NCBI RefSeq assembly: GCF_002803155.1
Contig: NZ_NNBP01000023.1
Location: 62,001-126,000 of the forward strand
From: Streptomyces sp. CB02959
Lineage (GTDB): Bacteria; Actinomycetota; Actinomycetes; Streptomycetales; Streptomycetaceae
Reading direction: 5' to 3'
Length of the DNA stretch: 64,000 bases
In this document: positions 15,691-23,129 of the stretch, in pieces
Position numbering within the stretch: position 1 is the stretch's first letter
Layout: each line of letters opens with the position of its first letter
Notes under the pieces: generated by a model
What the model saw: the letters and a program-made list of their open reading frames with translations, nothing else
Databases searched by the model: none
Told to the model about the DNA's origin: nothing
Made by a program: the position numbers and the translations under genes

Positions 15691-16863
15691 ATGCCCCCTC
15701 TAACCAACGACGTGCAAGCATTTGAAGCCCACGCAACTGACGCTGACCTCGACGATCTGCGAGCGCGATTGGCCGCGGCGCGGCTACCGGAGGCCGAGAC
15801 GGTCTGTCGCGCCGCGCCCGACCCCCGCCGATGGGAACAGGGCGTTCCGCTCGCCGACCTCGTCGATCTCGTGAACTACTGGCGCACCGGCTACAACTGG
15901 CGGTCGTTCGAAGAGCGCCTCAACCGAATCGGCCAGTTCCGCACGACCATTGATGAGCTGGGAATCCACTTCCTGCACCGCCGATCCGCGCGAGCGGACG
16001 CCACTCCGTTGATCTTGACGCACGGTTGGCCGGGCAGCATTGCCGAGTTCGTCGATGTAGTAGACGAGCTGGCAGATCCGAAAGATGCAGACGCGCCGGC
16101 GTTCAACGTCGTGGTTCCGTCGCTACCAGGCTTTGGTTACAGCGACAGGCCGGCCACCACCGGGTGGGGAACCGAAAAGATCGCGGCCGCCTGGGTGGAA
16201 CTGATGGGAAGGCTCGGCTACCGCAAGTTCGCGGCCCACGGCGGCGATTGGGGAGGCAATATCACCACGGTTCTCGGCGGCAGATTCCCGGCGCACGTTC
16301 TCGGCATCCACACGACGTTCGCGGAGGCACCGCCCGGGTTGGCAACGGACGGGCTGACGGCGGCCGAGCGCAAATGGACCGAGGAAACCCGCGATTTCTG
16401 GCGCCACCGCGCGGCGTACGCGAAGCAGCAGGCGACCCGACCGCAGACCATCGGCTACTCGCTCGTCGACTCACCGGTCGGGCTGCTTGCCTGGATCCTC
16501 GACAAGTTCGCCGAGTGGTCGGACACCGGAGACAGCCCGTTCGAGACGATTTCCAGAGACAGGATTCTTGACGACGTCACCCTGTATTGGCTGACACGGA
16601 CCGGCGCATCGTCGGCCCGCATCTACTACGAAAGCCACAACTCGCTGGACCCCGAACTTCGGGTCGACGTCCCCTCGGCAATCACCATGTACCCCCGCGA
16701 CATCGAGAAGTGCCCGCGCGTCTGGGCACAGGAGCGGTACCGGCGGATCGTCCGATGGAGGTCGCCCGAAAAAGGGGGACATTTCCCTTCGCTGGAGGTT
16801 CCCGAGTATTTCGTCAAGGACCTGCGAGAAGGCCTCGCGGCAGTGCTGGCCGCCAATCGGTGA
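15691..16863 (+). CDS. Epoxide hydrolase (EHN-type alpha/beta hydrolase)
   Basis: A 390-residue cytoplasmic epoxide hydrolase that opens epoxides to diols through an aspartyl ester. The N-terminal EHN domain (DLDDLRARLAAARLPE, WRSFEERLNRIGQF) precedes the hydrolase fold. Catalytic features: oxyanion HGWPG (His111-), nucleophile Asp186 in GGDWGG, Tyr-rich cap region (RIYYESHN), and catalytic His364 in GGHFPSLE. Length is typical. AGGAGG lies four nt before the ATG. Divergent from the CGNR regulator and likely controlled by it. The moderate GC of the pair suggests acquisition by transfer. Confidence 0.92.
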   Translation: MPPLTNDVQAFEAHATDADLDDLRARLAAARLPEAETVCRAAPDPRRWEQGVPLADLVDLVNYWRTGYNWRSFEERLNRIGQFRTTIDELGIHFLHRRSARADATPLILTHGWPGSIAEFVDVVDELADPKDADAPAFNVVVPSLPGFGYSDRPATTGWGTEKIAAAWVELMGRLGYRKFAAHGGDWGGNITTVLGGRFPAHVLGIHTTFAEAPPGLATDGLTAAERKWTEETRDFWRHRAAYAKQQATRPQTIGYSLVDSPVGLLAWILDKFAEWSDTGDSPFETISRDRILDDVTLYWLTRTGASSARIYYESHNSLDPELRVDVPSAITMYPRDIEKCPRVWAQERYRRIVRWRSPEKGGHFPSLEVPEYFVKDLREGLAAVLAANR

Positions 16864-16956
16864 ACGCGGCCGGGTGCCGGCAGTCGATCACCGCCTGATC
16901 CGGCTCAAGTGCACCCGCAACTGCGAAGAGCCGCTTTTCTGCCGTCGTGCCGTTGT

Positions 16957-17028
16957 TCCCCTGCATGCGGGCGATCCCCTGCACGCGGATGTTCTCCTGC
17001 ACGTGGCTGTTCCCCTGCATGTGCCTGT
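16957..17028. repeat. Four 18-bp tandem repeats
   Basis: Units beginning TCCCCTGCA or TCTCCTGCA start at 16957, 16975, 16993 and 17011 with an exact 18-bp period (TCCCCTGCATGCGGGCGA, TCCCCTGCACGCGGATGT and so on). The length is a multiple of three, so any frame through it gives hexapeptide repeats; on the minus strand it reads VQ/MQ-G-N-type repeats without a ribosome site I can trust. It lies in the 300-bp gap before the patatin gene. Confidence 0.75.
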
Positions 17029-17162
17029 ACCCCGTCACGTCCCGCGCCTACGATCCCGCCTGGACATCGGTGCCGGTGCGACCACCTGCGCCGACGACCG
17101 CGTGCGAAGAGGTCGAAGTCGTCGGACGAGGTCGAATGGCTCTGGCGTGGAAGGGACATCGC

Positions 17163-18011
17163 ATGCCCATATCGAGAACGGCGCTGGTACTCGGAGGCGG
17201 GGGACTGACCGGCATCGGATGGGAGGTCGGCATGCTGGCGGGCCTCGCGGAGGCCGGTGCCGACCTCACCGACGCCGATGTCGTCATCGGCACCTCCGCC
17301 GGTTCGATCGTCGGCTCGCAACTGGCCTCACGCCTGCACACCCTCGACGAGCTGTACGAGCGCCAACTGGCCGCGCCGGACGGACGACCGGCCGCCCGCC
17401 TGGGCCCGGCCGTGTTCGCGCGCTTCGCGGCTGCCGCCCTGCGTTCCCGGGACGCGGTGTCGTTCGGTGCGCGGATGGGACGGGTCGCGCTGGCGGCCCG
17501 CACCGCACCCGAAGCCGAACACCGCGTGGCGATCGCCCGGACCCTGGGAGTGGACGACTGGCCCGCGCGGCGGCTCCTGGTCACCGCGGTGGACTCGGCG
17601 ACGGGGGAGCGCACCGCCTTCGACGGCACCAGCGGCGTCGCACTCCTCGACGCGGTGAGCGCCAGCTGCGCGGTACCGGCCGTCTACCCACCGGTCACGA
17701 TCGACGGGAAGCGGTGGGTGGACGGCGGCGTGCACTCCAGCGCCAACGCGGACCTGGCCGGGGGCTACGACCGGGTGGTGGTCATCGCCCCCATCGCAGT
17801 CGGCGGCGGACCGATCGTCGCGCCGCGGACCCAGGGCGCACGGCTGGCAAGGAAGGGCGCCCGGGTATGTGTGATCACCCCGGACCGCGCGTCGAGGTCG
17901 GCATTCGGCCGGAACGTCCTGGACCCCGCCAAACGCCCCGACGCCGCCCGCGCCGGCCGACGCCAGTCCACCACCCACGCCCCGGAGATCCGCGCCCTCT
18001 GGAACACCTGA
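17163..18011 (+). CDS. Patatin-like phospholipase
   Basis: A 282-residue patatin-family acyl hydrolase (Ser-Asp dyad lipase). Oxyanion loop GGGGLTGIGWE at residues 11-21, nucleophile Ser45 in GTSAGS, and catalytic Asp187 in VDGGVHS. It probably hydrolyses phospholipid or lipid esters in the cytoplasm; there is no signal peptide. The start at 17163 was chosen because GAAGGGA lies upstream and the family motif begins within 12 residues. Longer in-frame readings run through the 18-bp repeats. The C-terminal 60 residues (ARKGARVCVITPDRASRSAFGRNVLDP) match the RssA-like bacterial patatins. Confidence 0.9.
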   Translation: MPISRTALVLGGGGLTGIGWEVGMLAGLAEAGADLTDADVVIGTSAGSIVGSQLASRLHTLDELYERQLAAPDGRPAARLGPAVFARFAAAALRSRDAVSFGARMGRVALAARTAPEAEHRVAIARTLGVDDWPARRLLVTAVDSATGERTAFDGTSGVALLDAVSASCAVPAVYPPVTIDGKRWVDGGVHSSANADLAGGYDRVVVIAPIAVGGGPIVAPRTQGARLARKGARVCVITPDRASRSAFGRNVLDPAKRPDAARAGRRQSTTHAPEIRALWNT

Positions 18012-18092
18012 TCCGTGCCGACCGCCTGACCCCCTCATCGGCCCCTGGCCAGGCAACGCGGCCCCGCCCAAGCGGCCCCACCCACCCCACCC

Positions 18093-18123
18093 GTGACAAG
18101 GGACCCACCCCGCCCGCCACAAT
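18093..18123 (+). promoter_or_regulatory. Probable leaderless promoter
   Basis: GTGACA (18093-18098) and CACAAT (18118-18123) could be -35 and -10 boxes; the -10 ends exactly 6 nt before the GTG at 18130, and no ribosome site is present, as in leaderless actinomycete genes. Confidence 0.4.
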
Positions 18124-18129
18124 GGCACC

Positions 18130-19083
18130 GTGCACAACGAATCACCGGCGACGAACACCTCGACGAACACCTCACCGGCGGCTGACGAGCCCCGGGCGGC
18201 CGACCAGGAACCCACGGAGCCGGAAGCCCCCGGCCCCGCCGAGGACCCGGTACCCCTCACGCGCACCGTCGACTACGGCACGGCCAAACTCCTCCCGGAC
18301 ATCGACCGTCCCCGCGCCTGGCTGCTCACGGTGGACGGCGCGCCACAGTCGTACGTCGACCTCGACGACCCCACCCACCTGGAGTTCGAGTACGTCCGTC
18401 GGCTCGCGCACGTCCTGGACGAGGCCGCGCCCCCGGGGCAGCCACTGGACGTGCTGCACCTGGGCGGCGGCGCACTGACCCTGCCGCGCTACCTCGCGGC
18501 GACCCGCCCGCACTCCCGGCAGGACGTGATCGACGCCGATCGCGGTCTGCTCGCTCTCGTGACGGAACATCTCCCGTTGCCCGGCGACTCCGGGATCGCC
18601 CTGCACCCGCAGGACGCCCGAGTGGCACTGGAGGCGACACCGGAGGCCGGCGTCGATGTGATCGTGGCGGACGTCTTCAGCGGCTCACGGGTGCCCGCGC
18701 AGCTGACCTCGGTCGAATACGCGCGCTCCGCCGCCCGTGCGCTCCGCCCCCACGGCTGCTACGCCGCGAACCTCGCCGACAGCGCCCCCTTCGACTTCCT
18801 GCGCGGTCAACTCGCCAACTTCGCCGCGGTGTTCACGCACCTCGCCCTGATCGCGGAACCGTCGGTACTGCGCGGCCGCCGCTTCGGCAACGCCGTGCTG
18901 CTGGCCTCGCACTCGGAACTCCCGATCGCCGCCCTGGCCCGTCGCACCGCCGCCGACGTCTTCCCCGCCCGTGTCGAACACGGCTCGCCCCTGCGCCGCC
19001 TGATCGCCGGCGCGCGCCCCGTACTCGACGCCCAGGCACTCCCGTCCCCCATCCCCCCGGACGGCACCTTCAGCGTCGCTTGA
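18130..19083 (+). CDS. Spermidine-synthase-like methyltransferase-fold protein
   Basis: A 317-residue protein. After a disordered 40-residue Thr/Pro/Glu-rich start it has a Rossmann fold of the polyamine-synthase type: DYGTAKLLPDIDRPRAWLLTVDG, YVDLDDPTHLEFEYVRRLAHVLD, the nucleotide-binding LDVLHLGGGALTLPRYLAA, and VDVIVADVFSGSRVP. Many actinomycetes have such stand-alone relatives that lack a proven aminopropyl-transfer activity. I can support the fold, not the substrate. The GTG start at 18130 has no ribosome site but a -10-like box six nt upstream. Confidence 0.8.
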   Translation: MHNESPATNTSTNTSPAADEPRAADQEPTEPEAPGPAEDPVPLTRTVDYGTAKLLPDIDRPRAWLLTVDGAPQSYVDLDDPTHLEFEYVRRLAHVLDEAAPPGQPLDVLHLGGGALTLPRYLAATRPHSRQDVIDADRGLLALVTEHLPLPGDSGIALHPQDARVALEATPEAGVDVIVADVFSGSRVPAQLTSVEYARSAARALRPHGCYAANLADSAPFDFLRGQLANFAAVFTHLALIAEPSVLRGRRFGNAVLLASHSELPIAALARRTAADVFPARVEHGSPLRRLIAGARPVLDAQALPSPIPPDGTFSVA

Positions 19084-19462
19084 CCCCCGCGAGCAGCGAT
19101 CTCCGCGGATAACAATCCCCGCGAGCGACGAGATGAGTGGACGGGCCTGGTCTTCCGTCCCCTCGTCGCGCTCTCGTCGTACGTGCCGCTGCGGTCGAGT
19201 CTCCACGGCGTGACCGAGTCTCCGTGAAGGAGCCTCCGTGGCTGAGCCTCAGCGCTCGTGACTTCTGTGCCCGTGACCGCGCCTCTGTGCTTGTGACCGA
19301 GCCTCCGTGCCGGTGGGGCCTCCTTTTCTTCTGTCACGGCAACGGTTACGGAGAGTGATCAATTCCCTTCGCTGCGTTGCTCGTGGCGAGGCTGGTCAGG
19401 GCGAGTGGTGTGGGCATTGCGGTAGGGGTCTGCGCGGTGCGGGGGATGGCCGGGGGCGGCAG
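19084..19462. other. Convergent intergenic region with degenerate repeats
   Basis: Positions 19190-19330 contain repeated GAGCCTCCGTG / GTGACCGAGTCTCCGTG / GTGACCGCGCCTCTGTG-like units of roughly 18-20 bp, too degenerate to call exactly. No gene is supported. The convergent ends are the protein at 18130-19083 and the exporter stop at 19463. Confidence 0.45.
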
Positions 19463-20752
19463 CTAGGGCGAGGTTGAGGAGGAAGGGGGTGAGGAGGAAG
19501 TGGGGGAGGAAGAGGCGGATGGTGCGGGGGTAGGTGTGGTGGGTGTCCGGCGGTGGGTGAGGTGGCGGACGTCGGGGACGCAGAGGGTGGCGGCCGTCAG
19601 GAGGACGATCAGGGCGGCGCAGGCCCACAGGGCGGCGGTGCGGCCGATGAGGTCCTGGGTGGGGCCGGCCAGTGCGGTGGTCACTGGGACCACCGCCAGT
19701 GAGCCGAGCCAGTCGTAGGAGGAGACCCGGGAGAACTTCTCCTCGGGGATCTCCTGGCGGAGCGCCACCATCCAGGTCACCGAGAAGACCTCGACGGAGA
19801 TCCCGGTGCCGAGCATGATCGCGGCGAGCCAGCCGGCCGGCACCGGTACGGCGAGCGCGGCGGACGGGAGGGCCAACGGGAAGATGCAGAGGGTGCCCGT
19901 GAACAGGAGGCGGCGCGGTGTGAGGCGGGTCATCAGGAGGGCGCCGATCGCGGTGCCGGCGCCGAAGGCGGCCAGCGCCAGGCCCCAGGGCCCCGCGCCG
20001 CCCAGGTGCTCCTCGGCGACCAGCGGCCCGTAGACCGACTGCACCGCGATGACCAACGCGTTGACGACGGAGAACTGCGCCACGATCGCCCACAACCACG
20101 GCCGGGACGCGACTTCCCGCCAGCCGTCCCGCAGGTCGCTGCGTATCCCGCCGCTCGGGGCGCGCTCCGGCATGCCGCTCACGTCGAGGAAGGCGCGCAG
20201 CGCGCCGGCGACGGCGAAGGCGGCCGAGTCGACCGCCAGTACCCAACCCGGGCCGACGACCGCCACCAGGGCGCCGCCGAGTGCCGCGCCGCAGATGTTC
20301 GCGCCGTTCACGCCGACGCGGAACACCGCGAAGGCGCGCCCGGACTGCTCGCGGGGGACGCTGGCGAGCACCATGCCCTCCGAGGCCGGTGCGAAGAACG
20401 CCTGCCCGGTGCCGCCGATCGCCGCGAGCAGCGCCATCTGCCACAGCTGCGCCGTGCCGGACAGGACGAGCAGGGCGAACAGGCCCTGGGAGAGGCAGTT
20501 GACGCTGTTCGCCGCGACCATCACGCGGTGCCGGGGGAGTCGGTCGGCGACCGCGCCCCCGATCAGCAGGAAGAGGACGAGCGGCACCATGCGGGCGGCG
20601 GAGACCAGCCCGACGTCGGTCGCGGAACCCCCGGCGCCGAGCACGGCGAACGAGGTCGCGATCAGCGCTCCGCTGCTGCCGAGGCCGGCGATCACGGTGG
20701 CGGCGCTGAGCAGGACGAAGTTCCGCCCGGCCCAGGCGGGACGGGCCGCCAT
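19463..20752 (-). CDS. MFS exporter
   Basis: A roughly 429-residue major-facilitator protein with about 12 membrane segments, beginning FVLLSAATVIAGLGSSGALIATSF, with the loop-2/3 motif GAVADRLPRHRVM and a GTGQAFFAPASEG segment typical of the EntS/multidrug group. It should export a small hydrophobic compound by proton antiport. The C-terminus is a Ser/Pro/Thr-rich low-complexity tail (PTPAPSASSSPTSSSPP). The start is uncertain: 20752 precedes the first helix, 20782 is an alternative, and the frame stays open upstream through a Leu/Pro/Gly-rich stretch that overlaps a divergent gene and is unlikely to be translated. Confidence 0.85.
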   Translation of the reverse strand: MAARPAWAGRNFVLLSAATVIAGLGSSGALIATSFAVLGAGGSATDVGLVSAARMVPLVLFLLIGGAVADRLPRHRVMVAANSVNCLSQGLFALLVLSGTAQLWQMALLAAIGGTGQAFFAPASEGMVLASVPREQSGRAFAVFRVGVNGANICGAALGGALVAVVGPGWVLAVDSAAFAVAGALRAFLDVSGMPERAPSGGIRSDLRDGWREVASRPWLWAIVAQFSVVNALVIAVQSVYGPLVAEEHLGGAGPWGLALAAFGAGTAIGALLMTRLTPRRLLFTGTLCIFPLALPSAALAVPVPAGWLAAIMLGTGISVEVFSVTWMVALRQEIPEEKFSRVSSYDWLGSLAVVPVTTALAGPTQDLIGRTAALWACAALIVLLTAATLCVPDVRHLTHRRTPTTPTPAPSASSSPTSSSPPSSSTSP

Positions 20753-21304
20753 CAGGCACGGTCCCGTCGGCCCGGAGTCCATGAGGAGTCCAGTGGGGCC
20801 ACCGAGGTCACCGAGACCACCGAGTCCAGCCTTTCCGAGGGGCTCGGCGTTCCAAGGGGGCGCGCGGCGTCCGAGGAGTTCGGCGTTCCCGAGGAGGGGC
20901 GCGTCAGGAGTGCCCGGAAGAGTGGCCGTGAGCGGAGCCGCCGTAAGAGGAGTGGCCGCGTCGGGTGGGATGGCCGCGCCGCGGTGGAGTGCCGCGCCGA
21001 GTGGGAGCGCTGCGCCGAGTAGGAGTACGGCGTCGGGTGGGGTGAGGAGAGCGCGTGAGGTGGCTGGGGATGATCGCGGCCTGTTGCCGTCCGCGCCCGG
21101 CGTGCCGTCCGGAGCTGCGGGCGTAAGGGTGTGTACTCGGCTTGCTGGGCTTGCCCCCGTCGTGTCATGGGCGTTCACGATAGGAGGGGTTGGTGGGTGG
21201 GGACACCCGGTTTTCGGCGAGGCGTCGGGCGTCGTGGGGTGACCGGGGAGAGCGGGACGGGTTGGCCCCTTCACAGCTAAGCTACTGCTAGGTAACATGG
21301 TGTC
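20753..21304. other. Divergent intergenic region
   Basis: Between the exporter and the hotdog thioesterase. It is rich in short repeats of the type GCCGAGTGGGAG / GGCGTTCC and codes for nothing recognisable. A good sigma-70-type promoter for the plus-strand gene sits at its right end (21270-21298). Confidence 0.5.
21270..21298 (+). promoter_or_regulatory. Leaderless promoter of the thioesterase gene
   Basis: TTCACA (21270-21275), 17-bp spacer, TAACAT (21293-21298), then exactly 6 nt to the ATG at 21305, with no Shine-Dalgarno. Fits a vegetative (HrdB-type) promoter and a leaderless mRNA. Confidence 0.65.
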
Positions 21305-21763
21305 ATGTCCTCTGAGTCCCTGCCGTCGATCGGCGACATGATGGCGGCATCCGTGCCGATGGTCCGCACTCTGAACCTCGAGTTCACCGAGACCACCGCC
21401 GAGCGCGCCGTGGTCCGCATGGCCGACCAGGCCGACTTCCACAACCACGTCGGTGGCCCGCACGCCGGCGCGATGTTCACGCTCGCGGAGTCGGCGAGCG
21501 GCGCGATAGTGATGACTGCCTTCGGCGATCAGCTGGGCCGTGCGGTGCCGCTGGCGGTGGGTGCCGAGATCGGCTACCGCAAGCTCGCCATGGGAGCCGT
21601 CACCGCCACCGCCGAGCTCGGCCGCCCGGTGTCCGAGGTGATCGCCCAACTGGACGCCGGGGAGCGCCCGGAGTTCCCGGTGAAGGTCGAGATCACCCGC
21701 GACAAGGACGGCGCCGTCACCGGCGAGATGACGATCGTCTGGACGCTGCGCCCCAACCAGTGA
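21305..21763 (+). CDS. Hotdog-fold thioesterase (PaaI/DUF4442 type)
   Basis: A 152-residue single-domain hotdog protein. The signature NHVGGPHAGAMFTLAESASG carries the helix residues that bind the acyl thioester, followed by VPLAVGAEIGYRKLAMGAVTATAEL. Such enzymes hydrolyse acyl-CoA or acyl-ACP thioesters; the chain specificity cannot be read from sequence. The ATG at 21305 lies 6 nt after a clear -10 box, so it is probably translated from a leaderless message. It is followed 240 nt later by a DedA gene with its own start signals. Confidence 0.82.
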   Translation: MSSESLPSIGDMMAASVPMVRTLNLEFTETTAERAVVRMADQADFHNHVGGPHAGAMFTLAESASGAIVMTAFGDQLGRAVPLAVGAEIGYRKLAMGAVTATAELGRPVSEVIAQLDAGERPEFPVKVEITRDKDGAVTGEMTIVWTLRPNQ

Positions 21764-21901
21764 CCGCGGCCGGGCCGGACGGCGGCCGTGGAGGCGTCAC
21801 CGCGAAGGGTGGATGGGTAACCGTGGGTGAGCAGGTGGGTGGCCGGTAGGTGCTCCCGCCCGCGCCCGGAAACGTCGTCGGCACCACCCGATCGAGTACG
21901 C

Positions 21902-21934
21902 TTCCCTGACGCGCTGGTACAGCGCGTCAGGGAA
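21902..21934. terminator. 15-bp perfect hairpin upstream of the DedA gene
   Basis: TTCCCTGACGCGCTG (21902-21916) and CAGCGCGTCAGGGAA (21920-21934) pair perfectly around a GTA loop. It may terminate the thioesterase transcript (stop 21763) or act as a leader structure or operator for the DedA gene starting 70 nt later. Confidence 0.55.
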
Positions 21935-22004
21935 CGACCGATCGGTGCCGGGGGGGCACCGGGCAACGGCCCACGGGGGCCCTACACCAGCGGAGGAAGC
22001 AGCC

Positions 22005-22667
22005 TTGCACATCCAGGAATGGCTGGCGACGGTACCCGCCCTGAGCGTCTACCTCCTCGTGGGGTTGGTGATCGGGGTGGAGAGCCTGGGCATTCCGTTG
22101 CCCGGCGAGATCGTCCTCGTCAGCGCGTCGATCCTGGCCGCGACGCAGGACCACATCGACCCCTTCGTGCTGGGTGCCTGTGCCTCCGTCGGTGCGATCG
22201 TCGGCGACTCCATCGGTTACGCGATCGGCCGCAAGGGCGGTAAGCCGCTGGTGGCCTGGGCCGGCCGGAAGTTCCCCAAGCACTTCGGGCCCGACCAGGT
22301 CGCCATGGCCGAGGCGAAGTTCGAACGGTGGGGCATGTGGGCGGTCTTCTTCGGCCGCTTCATCGCGCTGCTGCGCATCTTCGCCGGCCCGCTCGCGGGT
22401 GTGCTGAAGATGCCGTACTGGAAGTTCCTGATCGCCAACGTCCTCGGCGGCGTCGTCTGGGCCGGCGGTACGACCGCGCTGATCTACACCGTCGGTATCG
22501 TCGCCGAGCCCTGGCTCAAGCGCTTCTCGGTCTGGGGCCTGTTCGCCGCGGTGCTGTTCGGCATCGGGTCGTTCCTGCTCATGAAGCAGCGGGCGAAGAA
22601 GGCCGCGGCGGCGCGTGAGGCCGCGGAGGCCGTGAAGTCCCCGGTCGCCGCGACGACGGGCGACTGA
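22005..22667 (+). CDS. DedA-family membrane protein
   Basis: A 220-residue membrane protein of the DedA family, implicated in lipid-carrier flipping and envelope homeostasis. Family signatures: PLPGEIVLVSASILAA near residue 30, GDSIGYAIGRKGGK, and FFGRFIALLRIFAGPLAGVLKMPYWKF with the conserved Arg pair, then two C-terminal membrane segments and a basic tail. The start is a TTG at 22005 with GGAGGAAG eight nt upstream; the in-frame ATG at 21945 has no ribosome site. It ends at a strong hairpin. Confidence 0.9.
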   Translation: MHIQEWLATVPALSVYLLVGLVIGVESLGIPLPGEIVLVSASILAATQDHIDPFVLGACASVGAIVGDSIGYAIGRKGGKPLVAWAGRKFPKHFGPDQVAMAEAKFERWGMWAVFFGRFIALLRIFAGPLAGVLKMPYWKFLIANVLGGVVWAGGTTALIYTVGIVAEPWLKRFSVWGLFAAVLFGIGSFLLMKQRAKKAAAAREAAEAVKSPVAATTGD

Positions 22668-22693
22668 GCCGGCGGTCGGCGAACACACCAGCA

Positions 22694-22733
22694 CGACGCC
22701 CCGGATGTCCTCACCAGGACGTCCGGGGCGTCG
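22694..22733. terminator. Terminator between convergent genes
   Basis: Arms 22694-22711 and 22716-22733 pair over 18 bp with one mismatch and a 4-nt loop, between the DedA stop (22667) and a convergent small gene (stop 22783). Confidence 0.85.
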
Positions 22734-22782
22734 CGCGTTCTGCGTCGTCTGTCGTCTGTCGTGCGTCGTGGCGGCCGGGCCG

Positions 22783-22992
22783 TCAGGGCATCTGCCAGGT
22801 GTCCGGTCCGCCGTCGCGCCATTCGATGATGCCGCTGTCGTCCCAGGCGAAGCGCGCGGTGGAGAACCCGGCCCGGCGCAGGATCGCTGCCACGTCGCCG
22901 GGGCGCAGCGCCCGGCCCAGGTCCTGCCCGTGGAGCGTGACGCGGCGGCCGCCGGTCGACGGCGGATGCACGATCACGGGGGCACGCTTCAT
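22783..22992 (-). CDS. Small conserved hypothetical protein
   Basis: A 69-residue soluble protein with VTLHGQDLGRALRPGDVAAI, LRRAGFSTARFAWDDSG and IIEWRDGGPDTW. The pattern of a short beta-hairpin, helix and beta-hairpin looks like a genuine folded domain, and the sequence shows codon-position GC bias. No family that I recognise. It may share a transcript with the ATPase gene only if read in the same direction from 25064, which ends at 23130, 137 nt upstream. Confidence 0.55.
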   Translation of the reverse strand: MKRAPVIVHPPSTGGRRVTLHGQDLGRALRPGDVAAILRRAGFSTARFAWDDSGIIEWRDGGPDTWQMP

Positions 22993-23129
22993 GCCTCCAG
23001 CATGCGGCGGCCCGGGTGCCCCCGCATCCCGACCGCAGTCGAAGCGTCACGGACGGTGGCGGGTCCTGTGGCGGGGCAGGTGGCGGGCCTCCTGGTCCGG
23101 TGGCGGCTCCGCCCCGGGCCGCGAGGATC

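Noticed and set aside
16814..17038. Minus-strand frame with VQGN-like hexapeptide repeats
   Set aside because: It overlaps the end of the epoxide hydrolase gene, has no ribosome site, and the repeats follow automatically from the 18-bp DNA period.
20783..21649. Extended N-terminus of the MFS exporter
   Set aside because: The frame stays open, but it runs antisense through the thioesterase gene and its promoter and gives low-complexity Leu/Pro/Gly sequence.
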